From: Heterohyrax brucei
Taxonomy: Eukaryota; Chordata; Mammalia; Hyracoidea; Procaviidae
Length of the DNA: 64,000 nucleotides
Assembly (NCBI GenBank): GCA_028571685.1
Contig: CM053142.1
Span: 126,782,796-126,846,795, forward strand
Reading direction: 5' to 3'
In this document: piece after piece, positions 11,452 to 24,261 of the stretch
Position numbering within the stretch: position 1 is the first letter of the stretch
Layout of the letters: every line of letters begins with the position of its first letter
Translations under genes and position numbers: made by a program
Notes under the pieces: model-generated
What the model saw: only the letters and a program-made list of their open reading frames with translations
The model's database searches: none
What the model was told of the DNA's origin: nothing

Positions 11452-11538
11452 CATAATATATAAACATATATAATGTAATATATAATTATGTATGGCTTGG
11501 CTTGGCTATACAATACAATAATATATAATATATAAAGT
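11452..11538. repeat. AT-rich simple sequence
   Basis: Repeated ATATAA/TATAAT units surround a short GGCTTGGCTTGGCTA interruption. Confidence 0.7.
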
Positions 11539-12204
11539 AGCCCCAGTGCATTTTTGCTTTGGACTGTCCCTCTTTTTCTCTCTGGGGGAAGGGTTAAAGT
11601 CTAAGCTGCCCAACTTACAGGTTGCTAGGGTGGTAGATGTTTTATTTACTGGCAAAACTAAATTCAAGAAACAGGATGCAGTCTCTAACTAGCAGCATAG
11701 CCCCAGGAGAACTGTGAAAATATCCTGCTGACTGATGGAGGATACAGTTCAAGTTCTTTCTTTTGTCATCTTTTATTCCTGCTGTGAGTTGGTTTCAGCC
11801 TATTAGCAATACCACAGTTTTCAGATTAAAGCAATAGATTCCCTGCAGGGGATAATGGTTCTTCAGGCTATGATTTCTTATTTGGTGGTGGTACTTCAGT
11901 GTGCGGAATGTGTCACATGGACATAATAAAAGTGCCCTAGGTGAAGCTGGGGAGAAAAGCCCAAGACAGATGGGAACTCATCCTCTAGCCAGCACTTCTA
12001 AGTAGCCTTTGGTAGTTTTCTTTTTTCTTTTTTTTTTAAGTCTTTTTTCTGCTGTAGCAGGGTATACTGTGGATGCAACCCACAACTGAATTTTGTTGCT
12101 AACTTGATTGATTTGATGGCAAGAGGCAACATATCCTGTTGTGCCTGTAGCATGTATTTTATAGCAGGTATGTGATAACAATCTCTTTTCCTGTTCTTTA
12201 CTAG

Positions 12205-12310
12205 GCAGATAGAATGTTGTGAAACAGCAGATGAATTCTATAGCACCATGGGACGCCTTACCCAGGAAATGCTAGAGAACGATCTTTTGGAGAGCCATGA
12301 ACTCATGCAG
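12205..12310 (+). CDS. TBC1D30: TBC1D30 exon: region just after the TBC domain
   Basis: Residues about 113-148. It encodes QIECCETADEFYSTMGRLTQ and ends at HELMQ. The acceptor is TTCTTTACTAG at 12204; another AG lies 4 nt further in, but only the first keeps the frame (the previous exon leaves GA, giving GAG). The donor CAG|GTGAGT is consensus. The exon ends on a codon boundary. Confidence 0.96.
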
Positions 12311-12880
12311 GTGAGTAGGCAGTACGCCCCAGTCTTGGCTCATAGAATCCTGTGCACTGCGGGAACAGTCAGTGCTGCAGGTGGGGTCTTGGAATATATG
12401 TTTGGCCTCAGATAGTTTTTCAGTTGACCAAAAAGAAGAAGGAAATGAATAGTGAATATCTGTGGTGTCTTCTATTCAAATTGTATTAGGTTAGAAATTA
12501 TTAGGTGATTCTAAACCACTATAATATAAAAATAGAAAAATTAAAAAATCATTGGGTACTTATTCTGAATCAGATTTTTAGCTTTCTTATAGAAAGACTT
12601 TTGTGGGTTAAAATAATGATTTTTTAGGAAGAATTATTTGGCATAAAAAGAAGATTATTCTAATTAGCATTTTGGTTTATTTGACTTTCTTTCGTCTACA
12701 TTTTCAAGTCAAGTTATTTTATATTATTTATTAATTTAATTTACTAATCATAAATTTCAATATGAAAGATTTGAAGAGTTAGTTTTCTGACATGTTTCCA
12801 CATCTTAACATTATAATCATAAAGTCATTAAAATGAATAGTGAATGTAGACAAGATAGCAGCTTGTTAATACTCACTCAC

Positions 12881-13056
12881 CTGCTGTGTTGTATAACATG
12901 ACTTTATCCTCATTCTCCTCCTGAGCCTCTGGCTGCTTCTGCTCTTCTTGGTTCTCCTTCTCACTCACTGAGCAACTAGATCTTGTCCCAAATTCTGCCT
13001 TTGGGCTTCCGTTTCCTGTGACCTCTTTCTCCTTTGTCTTGGTTTCAGTTTTCACC
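12881..13056 (-). other. Unidentified Glu/Lys/Gln-rich antisense open segment with consensus donor
   Basis: Read on the minus strand, the segment is open and encodes a charged, low-complexity peptide with stretches such as SVSEKENQEEQKQPEAQEEN. It ends CAG|GTGAGT, a consensus splice donor. Its upstream edge has an AG (GCTTAG|GG), but with a poor pyrimidine tract. I do not recognise the protein. It could be a fragment of a processed or duplicated gene, or chance. Confidence 0.35.
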
Positions 13057-15052
13057 CTAAGCTGGGTTCCATGCCTGAGATCATTTTGGGTGCTGGGGCT
13101 CAGTCAACAGGTTAGAAAACTAAGACTCAGGCTCTGATTTAGGATCTGAGGAGTGAGGAGCCTTGCTTCCTTCCCTCATCTCCCAGCACACCCACCTCCT
13201 TCCTTGAAATCCATATTCTTAGCAGCCACCAAATTTATTGAGGACATTGACCACCTTATATAACTTGTCTGAACGTGAACATTTTTATCTTAACATTTCT
13301 TTCTTCTTTCCAGTCTGTTTCAGAGGAGGCAGTGTCCTGTTTGACCTGGATGGCTGTGTTGTTCGCTTCGTCACTCATCCTCCCTCATATTTTCAGTTCT
13401 TTCCATTCATTGTCTTCAGTCAACAAAGGTAGTCTGGTCTGCTAGAGGGAAGCACTTTTCCTGAGCATCATTCTATATGCCAGGGCCATGTTGAGCATTT
13501 TCCATCTGGACGAGTCTTTACAGCCTGAAGAGTTGATGAGTTCTTAGAACAAAGGAAGACTGAGATATCAGTCCTCCCCAACTGTGAAACTTTAATAACT
13601 ACTCATTACTTACAAAACAAGTGTAGGTTCCTCATTTTACCATCCAGTGCTCTTAACTGCCTGGCCTTTCAGCCCTATTCCCATTATTCCCCTTTGGACC
13701 ATCTTCTGGTCAAGCCAAACTGGAGTCCTGGAAATGTCTTCCTCCACACCTTGGCTCTCTGCTCCCTTCCTCTCTCCTACCTCTCCATGTTTAAATCCTG
13801 AACGTTTTAGTGAAGATGCCATCGCCTTCATAAACCATTCTCTGATCATATCAAAGTCATCTGTCTTTCTTTTTGAATCGCCACAGCATTTGATTTATAC
13901 TTCTCTCATGAGCATTTATCACTTTCTACCTTGATTTAAGACTGCATCTCATTTACAGGGTTACACTGTAAGTTCTTCAGGGGCTCCATTCATAATGCTT
14001 AGCAGCATGCCTTACTAGAGGTGCACAATAATTTTTTAATTCATAAAGCAAACATGTCGGGGGAGCCTGTGGTTAGCTTTCAGCTTTTTCTTTTTCAGTA
14101 AATGTTTACTGAATTAAACTCTTAGATGATCCCCCTTCTCCCAGATTCCCTCTGCTGAAATAAAATCTTTTTGCTGCTAGAATAATCTTCCGTTATGATA
14201 AGCTGTTTAGATGTGGGGCCTGTCCTCAGGGAGCTTACACTTGTGTAGTAACATTTTGTTTGGTTGGGTACCATCTTTGTCCTATAGAAACTTCCACTCT
14301 TAAGCACTAGGAGAGATGAGAACCTTTTTCTTACCCTGCTTTAGAGAAATCCTAGAGGGAGAAATGTCAGTTGTGGGTTGATTGATTAGGTTCTATTTTA
14401 GTAGCTTTTCTCCTGTGCAAGAAAATATCTGGGTGAAGATGAACTGATGCTAATTTTATACAACTTAGGTTTTCATGTTTCTTATAAAGCATGTCAGTAG
14501 TGAAAAAATAAATCTAGTTCCTTTTCAGCCGTGCCTAAAAATAAATGCCTATTTAAGTGCGTGTTGGTAGTTTAGATAGTAAACAGACTTGTTGGCTTCC
14601 CTTGGCATCACAGAGTATTAAGGGGAGAAATGATGAATGTCATTTCAAGCCACTCTGTTCTCTTTATTCCGTCTTTTTTTAACAAAATTAATTCAGTGGC
14701 TGTGATCCAACTATGGCAGGCCATGAATCTGTCAGCAAACCTGAAATGGCTCCAAGTGAAAAACTATGTACTGAATGTAAGGTCTTTATATTTGAGCTCA
14801 AGAGATGAAAGGATTCTCCCCTACTGGTCTTTCCTATTTCTTTCAATTCCAAAATCGTCTGCCTGTCACCTTGTAAATAACATCATTCAGTTCTTATTAG
14901 CAGTGATCCTTTTTTTCCTTCTTCGTAATCCATAGTATTAGAAAAAGAGACTGAAGGAATACTGAGGAAATAGTGTGTCTGCGTTTTAGGAACATTTGAC
15001 ATAGTATCTCGTGAATTCCTTGAGGATAATATGGAAAACAGTTAGTTCGATT

Positions 15053-15572
15053 TGTTATGAATTTTGTGCCCCTAAAAGGTGTCCACTTGACGAGGCCATG
15101 ATTCCCAGTGTGGAGTTGTTGTCTTCCATTTTGTTATGATATAATGATGGTATAGTTTTGAAACTGTAAATCCTAACCTCTGTGATGTTGATGAGGCTGG
15201 ATTAGAGGCAGTTATATTAATGATGCAGAACAAAATCTACAGGACTGGCTTGTATCTTGAGTTGATCTCTTTTGGGATATAACAGAGGAAATCAAGCAGA
15301 GAGGAGAGGAACTCTTTCTACCAAACAAGAGGAGCCACGAGGAGAGTATGTCCTGTGGACCTGGGATCCCTTTGCTAACAAGCTCCTAGATCAGGGGCAG
15401 GCTGATAAGAAAGAGCTTCTCCCGGAGCTAACAGAGAGAGAACACCTTCCTCTGGAGCTCAGACCCTGAGTCCAGTCTTCTAGTGTCCTAAACTGTGAGA
15501 GAATAAATCTCTGTTTATTAATGCCATCCCCTTGTGGTCACCCTGTTAGAGCAGCACAGACAGATACTGTCA
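15053..15572 (+). repeat. LTR-like dispersed repeat, sense
   Basis: It starts TGTTATGAATTTTGTGCCCC and contains GGGATATAACAGAGG and GGACCTGGGATCCC. It has an AATAAA polyA signal in GAGAATAAATCTCTGTT at about 15500-15517 and ends near GAGCAGCACAGACAG. It is homologous to the copies at 15949, 58623 and others. No matching target duplication was found here. Open frames inside it are not genes. Confidence 0.65.
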
Positions 15573-15584
15573 GTTAGAGGGTTT

Positions 15585-15775
15585 TGTTTCAGTAGCCTCC
15601 AAGGAGCCAGTGCTGACTCCTGATGACTCCAGGTCAGCAGAATAGAACAGTTCCATGGCGTTTTCAAGGCTGTGACCCTTTAGAAGCGGATTGCCAGGCC
15701 TGTCTCCTGAAATACCTCTGGGTGGATTCGTACTGTCAATCTTTCAGCTAATGGTCAGGGGCTGACTGTTTTTTT
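15585..15775 (-). repeat. AfroSINE, antisense, diverged
   Basis: It contains GAATAGAACAGTTCCATGG, TGGATTCGTACTGTCAATCT and TCAGCTAATGGTCAG. It lies just after the LTR-like element. Confidence 0.6.
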
Positions 15776-15948
15776 CAGGTGCCTGGAAAGCTCAACCTGA
15801 CATGCCCATTAATGATTTACTGTTAACTAAAGGGAGCACTCAGGGGCCATGAGGCAGATGCCCTTAGACACTCATTGTTGACTTTTTACCACCACTGATG
15901 GGGCAGAGATTAGCAAGAAGTAGACAGAGGCTATAGAAGAACAGTCTT

Positions 15949-16445
15949 TGTCATGAATCAAATTACATCCCCCCTAAAATGCATGTAGCAATTTGACCTG
16001 TCCATGATTCCTGGTACTGTGTGATGTTCCTATATGTTGAAAATTCTGCCTTTCTGAGGCTAAGGAAGGAGGATGGGTGGTGGTTGTGTTGGTGAGGCAG
16101 GACCCAGTGTATAAGTCTGTATTGTACCTTGAGGCAGTCTCTTGGCATATAAAGGAAAAGGAAGAAAGCGGAGAATTGGGGCTCTGACACTGTCACGAAA
16201 GAAACAGTGCCAGGAACAGAGCATGTTCTTTGGACCCGGAGCTCCCATGCCTCAGAAGCTCCCAGTCCAGGGGAAGATGGACAACAAGGACCTTTCTCCA
16301 GAACCAACAGAAAAAGCCTTTCTTTAGGGCCTAGGCCCTGAATTTAGACTTGTAGCCAACTGGACTGTGGCAGACTAAAATTTGTCTTTGTTAAAGACAT
16401 CCACTGGTAATATTTCTGTTAGAGAGGTAGCAGGTGACTAAAACA
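15949..16445 (+). repeat. LTR-like dispersed repeat (5-bp TSD), sense
   Basis: It starts TGTCATGAATCAAATTACAT and ends GTGACTAAAACA. The flanking 5-mers GTCTT (15944-15948) and GTGTT (16446-16450) match at 4 of 5. Its inner order (GCATATAAAGGAAAAGG, TTTGGACCCGGAGCTCCC, CAGGGGAAGATGGAC) agrees with the other copies. Confidence 0.7.
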
Positions 16446-16522
16446 GTGTTTGATTAATTAGTACTGTCAAAAATTAAAAATGCCTGCACTGGGAAATAAT
16501 GTGTGGCCATAACTGAAAGTTA

Positions 16523-17126
16523 TTTTATTTTATTTTTTTAATTATGATTGAGTGAAAATGTACATTCCCATATAAATTTACATGCCCGCCTATATGCAGC
16601 TTCCACTGCTCTCCCTGCCTAGTGACAGCACACTCTTCCTCTCTGCTCCATACATGTCTCATCTTCCCAACAGTCTCCTTTCCCCTCCTCTCCACCCACT
16701 CTCCTTCCTCCAACCAGAGGTCCACAGGATGATATCCTATAGATGCATAGAACCATAAAGTGCATCCAATATATGGTCTCTCTGCATCACCAAGTCCAAT
16801 CCATTTGTGTTCAAAGAGTGGACCTTCATAATGATTTATGGGCAAGGGCAGCATCAGGGCCCGGGGCCATGCTCCCAGGGGAAACCCGACGCCACTGGAC
16901 CATCAGTTGTGGTCTTTTAGTGGAGATCTCAGGGTACACCCCTTTTTATTCTTGTGTTGCCAGTGAGACTCAACTTTGTGAGCTCCATTGCAGCTGACAC
17001 AGGTGGTGGCCAGGCACCCTCCGGTTCTTCTGGTCCCAAGTCGATGTAGGCACCCACACATGTGGGTCTCTCTGTCTTCTGGGTTGTCTTCCCCCCGTGT
17101 CATTTTGGTCCTCAGAGAGCTTCCGC
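16523..17126 (-). mobile_element. L1 3' end, 5'-truncated, antisense
   Basis: A T-rich tail is followed by the reverse of the L1 3' UTR (TGAGTGAAAATGTACATTCC, CAGCTTCCACTGCTCTCCCT), matching the larger copies at 18.06 and 40.2 kb. Flanks ATAACTGAAAGTTA (16509-16522) and ATAACTGGAAGCTT (17127-17140) are a likely 14-bp target duplication (11 of 14). Confidence 0.85.
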
Positions 17127-17248
17127 ATAACTGGAAGCTTTTAAGCAGTGCCTTTATGACCATCTGTTGGAGATGTTCTAGAAGGGACTCCTGCTAGGGA
17201 GGGAAGTTGAACTAAATTATGTTTAAATACCTTTCTAACCCTGAGATT

Positions 17249-17447
17249 CCATTGTTGTTGTGTGCTGTCCAGTTAGTTCTGACTCAGAGTGGCCAGTTAG
17301 GACAGGGTAGAACTGCCCCTTCCCAAGGCTGTAGTCTTTGCAGAAGTCGATGGCCACACCTCCCTTCCTTGGGGCACCTGGTAGGTTTGAACCATCAACC
17401 TTTTGGTTACTACCAAGTACTTAACCACTGTGCTGTCAGGGCTCCTT
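17249..17447 (-). repeat. AfroSINE, antisense, long variant
   Basis: It contains CAGTTAGTTCTGACTCAGAG, AGAACTGCCCCTTCCCAAGG, CCATCAACCTTTTGGTTACT and TTAACCACTGTGCTGTCAGG. Confidence 0.85.
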
Positions 17448-18058
17448 AAGATTCTATTACTGTACTGTATCTTGGTTCTAAGATGACTGGTAAAATTTCA
17501 TTCTTGGATTTTTTTTTTTTTAAATCAGGTACAAAGTTAGAAGTCTAGACATTATCCTGAGCTTGTTAGGTATCTGTTGTTAGGACTGTGGTGGTGAGCC
17601 AGGGATTAACGTAGTTCCAGGCATGCCTTCAGACCTGTGAGACCTTAAAATAAGTGACTGGATATGTGTAAAAGAAGACTATTAACAAGTTATACTTTGA
17701 TTTCTTCTTTGGAGGACCGCCTAAAAGTGAACAGTAGAAAAAGGAAGATCTGAAATAGAAAATGAATGCTAAACACAGCCGGTTTTTTTTGTCCTGTTGG
17801 TTCAGTCTCTTTAGCTAAGCATCCTCTAAAGGAGTGTTTTTAACCAGGAAGTATATAGACTGTCTGGTCTGGGGCAGATGAGGTGAAGGAGGTAGGGGCA
17901 GGTGTGCTTCCCCATTCGTATACACACGTCTGAGGCTGGACAAGGAAATTTGGTGAAACCTATCCACAAAACAAGTAAAAGCAAACACTAGTAAATCTCT
18001 AGGTCATTACCCTGCCAGTTGTTTTCAATGAGACATCTGATTTGAAAGGGATTTTTTT

Positions 18059-21000
18059 TTTTTTAAATTTAACATAACTGAGTGAAAATATACATTCACA
18101 TGTAAATTTACATGCCCCTCTATATGCAGCTTCCACTGCTCTCCCTGTCCGGTGACTGCACACTATTCCTCTCTGCTCCATACATGTCTCATCCTCCCAA
18201 CAGTCTCCTTTCCCCTCCTCTCCGTCCACTCCCCTTCCTCCAGCCAGAGGTCAGCAAGATGATATCCTATAGATGTATAGAACCATAAAGTGCTTCCAAC
18301 ATATGGTTACTCTGCATTGCCAAGTCCATTCCATTCCTGTCCAAAGAGTGGACCTTTGTTATAATTTATGGGAATGGGCAGCATCAGGGCCGGGGGCCAT
18401 GCTCTCAGAGGAACCTCAAAACCGCTGGACCATCAATTGAGGTTTTTTAGTGGAGATCTCATGATGCACCTCTTTTTATTCTTGTGTTGCTAGTGAGGCT
18501 CCTCTCTGTGAGCTCCGTCATGGCTATCACTGGTGGTGGCCAGGCACCATCCGGTTCTTCCAGTCCCAGGTCGATGTAGGCACCCACTCTAGTGGGTCTC
18601 TCTGTCTTCTCGGTTGTCTTTACCGCATGCCATTTTGGCCCTCGGTGAGCATCCGTTCCTGCTGAGTTGGGACCATTTGCTGTGTCCTCGGATGGCAGCT
18701 TGGCAGCTTTTAAGACCCCAGACGCCACTCACCAATGTGGGGTGCAGAGAGCTCTCTTAGCAAAACACTAGTTGTGCCAATTGGCCTGGAATTCGCCTAA
18801 GAGCATGGTCCCCTGCCCCCCGCCCCAGCTACTCTATCCTTGCAGTATTGAGTTAAGATGGAAGGAGTACTCAAGTTATGCTGAAGTCCACTTAATGTTG
18901 TTCTTGTTCCTAATGTGTGCTGTCACCGCTTTCTCCCAACTAGATTTCTAGTAACTACCTAAACTAAACCCTCCCCCCCTTGCTCTTCCTCCCTTCCTCC
19001 CCTCCCTTGCAGCTGTCAAAGAGTCTTTTCTTCTATACACAAGTCTGTTTTTGAGATCTTATCGTAGAGGTCTCATACAGTATTTGTCCTTTTGTCGCTG
19101 ACTACTCTCACTCAACATAATGTCTTCCAGTTGAAACCAGGTTAGGAGATGTTTCCTGGAATCATCGTTATTCTTTATCATTGCGTAGTGCTCCATTGAG
19201 TATATGTACCACAGTTTACCTATCCATTCTTCTATTGTTGGGCATCTGGGTTGATTCCACCTTTTTGCTATTGTGGACTGTGCCGCGATAAACATTCTGG
19301 TGCATGTGTCCATTGGTGTGAAAGGCCTTGAATCTGTAGGATATATTCCAAGTAGTGGAATTACTGGGTCAAATGGTATATCAATATCCATTTTTTTAAG
19401 GAAGCGCCAGATTGCCTTCCAAAAAGGCTGGACCATTTTGCAACCCCACCAACAGTGTAGGAGGGTTCCACTTTCTCCACAGCCTCTCCAGCATTTGTTG
19501 TTTTGTGTTTTCTGCATCATGGCCAATCTTGTTGGGGTGAGATGGTATCTCATTGTTGTCTTGATTTGAATTTCTTTAATAGCTAAAGATCATGAACATG
19601 TCCTCATGTGTTTTTTGGCTGCCTGGATCTCCTCTTTAGTGAAGTATCTGTCCATCTCCTTTGCCCATCGCTTAATTGGATGGTTTATCTTCTTCTTATT
19701 GATATTTTGTAGCATCTTATAGATTATGGAGATCAGGCGTTGATCTGACATAGAGTTGCCAAATATTTTTTCCCACTCTGTGGGTGTTCTTTTAATTCTA
19801 TTAATAAAGTCTTTGGATGAGCAAAAGTGTTTGATTCTTAATAGTTCCCATTTATCTACTTTCTCTTCTGTTGATTGAGGTTTCTTTGACAGATTTTGGA
19901 GTTTGTCCTCATTGTGTATTAAAACTTCCATTGTTGTTCCTACCTTTTCTTCGATGAGCTTTATCGTTTTAGGTTTGATATTTAGGTCTTTTATCCAGTT
20001 GGAGTTGGTTTTTGTATAAGATGTAAGATATGTATCTTGATTCAGTTTATTGCAGATGGATAACCAATTTTGCTAGCACCATTTGTTGAAGATGCTGTTT
20101 TTACCCCAGTTTAATGTCTTAGGGCCTTTGTCGAATATCAACTGTTCATAGGCAGATGGTGTCATCTCTGGGGTCTCAATTCTGTTCCATTGATCAGTCT
20201 GTCTGTTCTTGTACCAGTACCAGGCTGTTTTGACCACTGTGGCAGTGTAGTATGTTCTAAGGTCGGGTAATGAGAGGCCTCCCAGTGTGTTCTTCTTCTT
20301 TAGTAGTACCTTACTTATCCGGGGCTTCTTCCCTTTCCAAACAAAATTGGTGATTTGTTTCTCCATCTCATTAAAAAATGATGCTGGAACTTGTATTGGG
20401 ATTGCATTATATAAATAAATTGCTTTGGGTAAAATAGACATTTTCACAATATTAAGTCTTCCTATCCATGAGCAGGGTAGGTTTTTCCATTTATCTAAGT
20501 CTCTCTTAGTTTCTGGTAGTAAGGGCTTGTAGTTCTCTTTGTAAAGGTCTGTTGTTTCTCTGGTTAGATTAATTCCTAGGTACTTTATCTTCTTAGGGGC
20601 TATCACAAATGGTATAGATTTGATAATTTCCTCCTTAACAGTCTCGTTGTTGGTATAAAGGAATCCTACTGATTTACTTATGTTTATCTTGTATCCTGAG
20701 ACTTTGCTGAACTCTTCTATCAGTTTGAGTAACTTACTTATAGATTCCTTGGGATTCTCTGCATATACAATCATATCATCTGCGAACAGGGAGATTTTAA
20801 CTTCCTCTTTGCCGATGCAGATGCCCTTTATTTGTTCGTCTTGTCTAATTGCTCTGGCTAGAACTTCTAGCACAATGTTGAATAGGAGAGGTGACAGTGG
20901 GCATCCTTGTCTAGTTCCTGATCTCAGGGGAAAGTCTTTCAGTCTCTCTCCATTCAGGATGATGTGGGCAATTGGCTTTGTATAAATGGCCCTTATTGTG

Positions 21001-21939
21001 TTGAGGAATTTGCCATCTATGCCCATTTTGCTAAGAGTTTTTAGCATGAATGGGTGTTGGACTTTATCAAATGCCTTTTCGGCATCAATGGACAAAATCA
21101 GGTGATCTTTGTCTTTTGTGTTATTTATGTGGTTAATCACATTAATTGTTTTCCTGATGTTGAACCAGCCTTGCATCCCTGGTATGAATCCCACTTGGTC
21201 ATGATGGATTATTTTCTTGATATGTTGTTGTATTCTGTTGGCAAGAATTTTGTTGAAGATTTTTGCATCTAAGTTCATGAGTGATATTGGTCTGTAGTTC
21301 TCTGTCTTTGTTCTCTGTCTTTCCCGGGCTTAGGTATCAGGGTTATGCTGGCTTCATAGAATGAGTTTGGGAGTACTTCATCCCTTTCTATACTGTGAAA
21401 TAGTTTCAATAGTATTGGGGATAACTCTTCTCTAAATGCTTGGTAGAATTCTGCCTGAAGCCATCTGGGCCCGGACTTTTTTGGGTTGGCAGTGTTTTGA
21501 TGACCTTTTCAATCTCTTCCTGTGTGATGGGTTTATTAAGTTGTTCTGCTTCACGTTGTGATAATTTGGGTAGGTGGTATGAGCCAAGGAATTGGTCCAT
21601 TTCCCCTAGGTTTTCAAATTTGTTAGAGTACAGTCTTTCATAGTATTCTGTTATGATGTTTTTGATTTCTGTTGCATCTGTGGTGACAACTCCCTTCTCA
21701 TTTCTAATTTGGGTTATTTGTTTCCTTTCCTGCTTTTCTTTAGTAAGTTTAGCCAGTGGTTTATCAATTTTGTTGATCTTTTCAAAAAACCAGCTTTTGG
21801 TCTTTTCGATTTTTTCAATTGTTTTTCTATTCCCTAATTCATTTAGCTCTGCTCTAATCTTTATGATCTCCTTTCTTCCAGTGCCCAAGGGGTTCCTCTG
21901 TTGTTCTCTTTCTACTTGTTCAAGCTGTAGAGTTAGTTC
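18059..21939 (-). mobile_element. L1 LINE, 3.9 kb, 5'-truncated, antisense in intron
   Basis: The insertion is flanked by the 15-bp duplication GAAAGGGATTTTTTT at 18044-18058 and 21940-21954. On the minus strand it holds the ORF2 part from past the endonuclease to the stop at 19059, then a 1-kb 3' UTR and an A tail. The reverse-transcriptase block has [37 protein letters not shown] and FADDMIVY (20073-21278). The C-terminal part has [20 protein letters not shown]. The frame is broken: a TAG replaces a Trp codon after FNKWC (20073), a TGA follows MRTCS (19590), and the frame shifts between about 21280 and 21400. It is dead as a protein source. Moderate decay suggests an elephant-lineage L1. 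Confidence 0.95.
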
Positions 21940-22257
21940 GAAAGGGATTTTTTTAAATTTCCAGATTCAGTAAATCTCATTTTCTACAAAGTTGAATCCA
22001 AATGGTGTGGGTTTTTGAAAGCTTGAACCAAGTTTCTCAAGTGTGAAGAGAAAAGAATCTCATGAGCTAGGTAAGAGACCTGACTCTTAGCCCAACTGTT
22101 GGATCTTCTTTGATGTTTGGTGAACAGCCACAGTTAAGCCTGTACTGCCCCCAGTGAGGCCCAAGCCAGTGACATCACTTAAGGTCACTTAATGTGGTAA
22201 CACATGGTGTCATCCCTACTACTGCCATGGACCTCTCCCATACAGAATCCTTAAAAA

Positions 22258-22417
22258 GGACAACACTTCATTGACATCAAGTTGATTCTGACTCATAGTG
22301 ACCCTATAGGAGAGAGTAGAACTGCCCCATAGGTCTTCGAAGGGGTACCTGATGGATTCAAACTGCCAACTTTTTGGTAAGCTGCAAAACTCGTAACCAC
22401 TGTGCCAGCAGGATTCT
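22258..22417 (-). repeat. AfroSINE, antisense
   Basis: It contains CATCAAGTTGATTCTGACTC, GAGTAGAACTGCCCCATAGG and GGATTCAAACTGCCAAC. Confidence 0.9.
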
Positions 22418-22604
22418 ATGCAGAAACCTTAATAGTGTCTTTTGTGCTAATGCTACTCATAAATTGTAATTTCTGTATATCATTCTTTCTTGTTCTTTAA
22501 TTACTACTTCATTCTTAAAAAGTTATTTATGTAGGTATATAGGTTCACAGATAATAATTACCATAATATTAAAGCTAAAATGATAGAAAATCTGACAAAA
22601 TTAA

Positions 22605-22762
22605 AAACAAACCTATTACTGTTAAGTTGATTCCAACTCAGTGACCCTACAGGCCAGAGCAGAACTGCCCCACAGGGTTCCCAAGGTACACCTGGTGGAC
22701 TTGAACTGCCAACCATTTGGTTAGCAGCTCTGTCTCTTAACAACTGCACCTCCAGGGGTCCT
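22605..22762 (-). repeat. AfroSINE, antisense
   Basis: It contains AGCAGAACTGCCCCACAGGG, GAACTGCCAACCATTTGG and CTTAACAACTGCACCTCCAG. Confidence 0.9.
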
Positions 22763-23583
22763 GGACAAAATCAGCAACCATAGAAGCACTGGTAGCAACC
22801 AAAGCAACAGTGTATGTAGCGTGTGCAAATGAAGCCATGTGAGTCGAAGAGTCGTTGTAACTGGGTAATGATGGGTGTGACTGGAGCACATTAGAAGACT
22901 CAAGAAAGAAGTCTTGTAGGTATATTGATACACATAAGTTGGGCTTACAAAAAATATTTTTGTTGTTTAACTACAGGAATATCTTTATAGGCGTTCATTT
23001 TAGTGTCACCCACTAGTAACACTGTTGGCGCAAAACAGAAGCCCCATGCTCTGGACCTAAACTTGGGGTTTTATGTAGGAGATGATTGTATATCTCTCCA
23101 TCTCTTTCAAAAGGTTATGTAAGACATCATCATGAGAGCTCTGTATTGGCAGCGAGGCAACTTCTTGGGTGATTGAACTGTTGGGTACCTTTGTGGGGTC
23201 AAAGAACATGAGAATTCAGTCTAACAGCATTATTAGTAAAATTATAGGGAGTATTTCAGGCATACAGAATATATTAACAACAATGTAACAAAGCCTACAT
23301 ATCTACCACCAAACTTAAGAAATAAAACATTAATAACACAAGTGAATACCCTCATAAACCTTTCCCTGATTTTACTCATTCCTTCACTCAGAGCTAATCA
23401 CTGTCCTGAGTTTCACACTTAAGTCTTCAGGTAAGGAAAAGGCCAGTGGAAACCACAAGGTACCTTCTCTTTTTTTCCAGGGGAACAGATCTCTGTTGGT
23501 AAATTTTCATTGCTTCTGATCCTACAATCAGGTTTGTGTTATATGTAATAAGACAGCTTAGAGACAATTTTTGTGGTCAGTTA

Positions 23584-23733
23584 GGAGCCCTGGTGGTACA
23601 GTGGTTAAGTGCTTGGCTAGTAACTGAAACATCAACAGTTCAAATCTACCAGATGCTCCTTGGAAACCCTGTGGTGCAGTTCTGCTCTGTCCCATAGGGT
23701 TTCTATAAGTTAGAATAAACTTGGCAGCAAATT
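23584..23733 (+). repeat. AfroSINE, sense
   Basis: It starts GGAGCCCTGGTGGTACAGTG, has the B-box-like GTTCAAATCT and runs through TCTGCTCTGTCCCATAGGG. It is followed directly by a second partial copy. Confidence 0.9.
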
Positions 23734-23823
23734 TGAAACCTTTGAAAACCTTAGGAAGCACAGTTCTACCCTGACATACATGAGGTCACCATGCATGAGT
23801 GTCACCTTGATGACAACTGGTAT
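23734..23823 (+). repeat. AfroSINE 3' fragment, sense, tandem to previous
   Basis: It contains GCACAGTTCTACCCTGACAT and CACCTTGATGACAACTGG, the long-variant 3' end without its head. Confidence 0.7.
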
Positions 23824-24261
23824 AAACTGTGTAGCTGTGCAGAATAAGTGATGGAGAACTGAAAGGACAGACTTCCTTGCCAACACTTGTTTGGAATCTC
23901 GGGCAGCTACAGTAAAGCATAAGATGGTGCCATTGAAGTCTAGGGGCAGCCAGATGTGCCGGCTGGTTAGAATTAAAGTTGCAGCAGACTGTCACAGTAG
24001 TGGCGTTGAGCTATAAAGCGAAACAGCAGCAAAATGAAACGCCTTTCAGAGCCCATCTTTGCCTATGCAGGCAGATATGTGAGATCTCCAAAACCTTCAG
24101 ACAAATGGGCCTGCTGGAATGATAAATGTCACTCTTAAAATATTTTCCTTGAATAGCTTCATCAAGCTGCTATTTGAATGACTTCTTGGGGAAAATTTAA
24201 GTTGATCTGATTTATATACATTTTCTGGTGTGTAAGAACCTGAAGGATTGAAGAAATATTT

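Larger units (their letters stand above)
6616..12204 (+). other. TBC1D30: TBC1D30 intron, 5.6 kb, SINE-rich
   Basis: It contains a run of mainly antisense SINEs between 6.7 and 9.5 kb, an internal diverged direct repeat (8710-8862 and 9087-9242), MIR and old L1 remnants (9.2-10.4 kb), one sense SINE (10562-10720) and an AT-rich simple stretch (11452-11538). The segments 10721-11451 and 11539-12204 show no named element. Confidence 0.7.

Noticed and set aside
15272-15469. Short plus-strand open frame with a protein-like composition
   Set aside because: It is inside an LTR-like repeat, and the same region is frame-broken in the other copies.
19059-19553. 164-residue minus-strand open frame
   Set aside because: The matching C-terminus of ORF2 in the other L1.
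20073-21278. 401-residue minus-strand open frame
   Set aside because: It is the reverse-transcriptase part of a truncated L1 with flanking target duplications, not a host gene.
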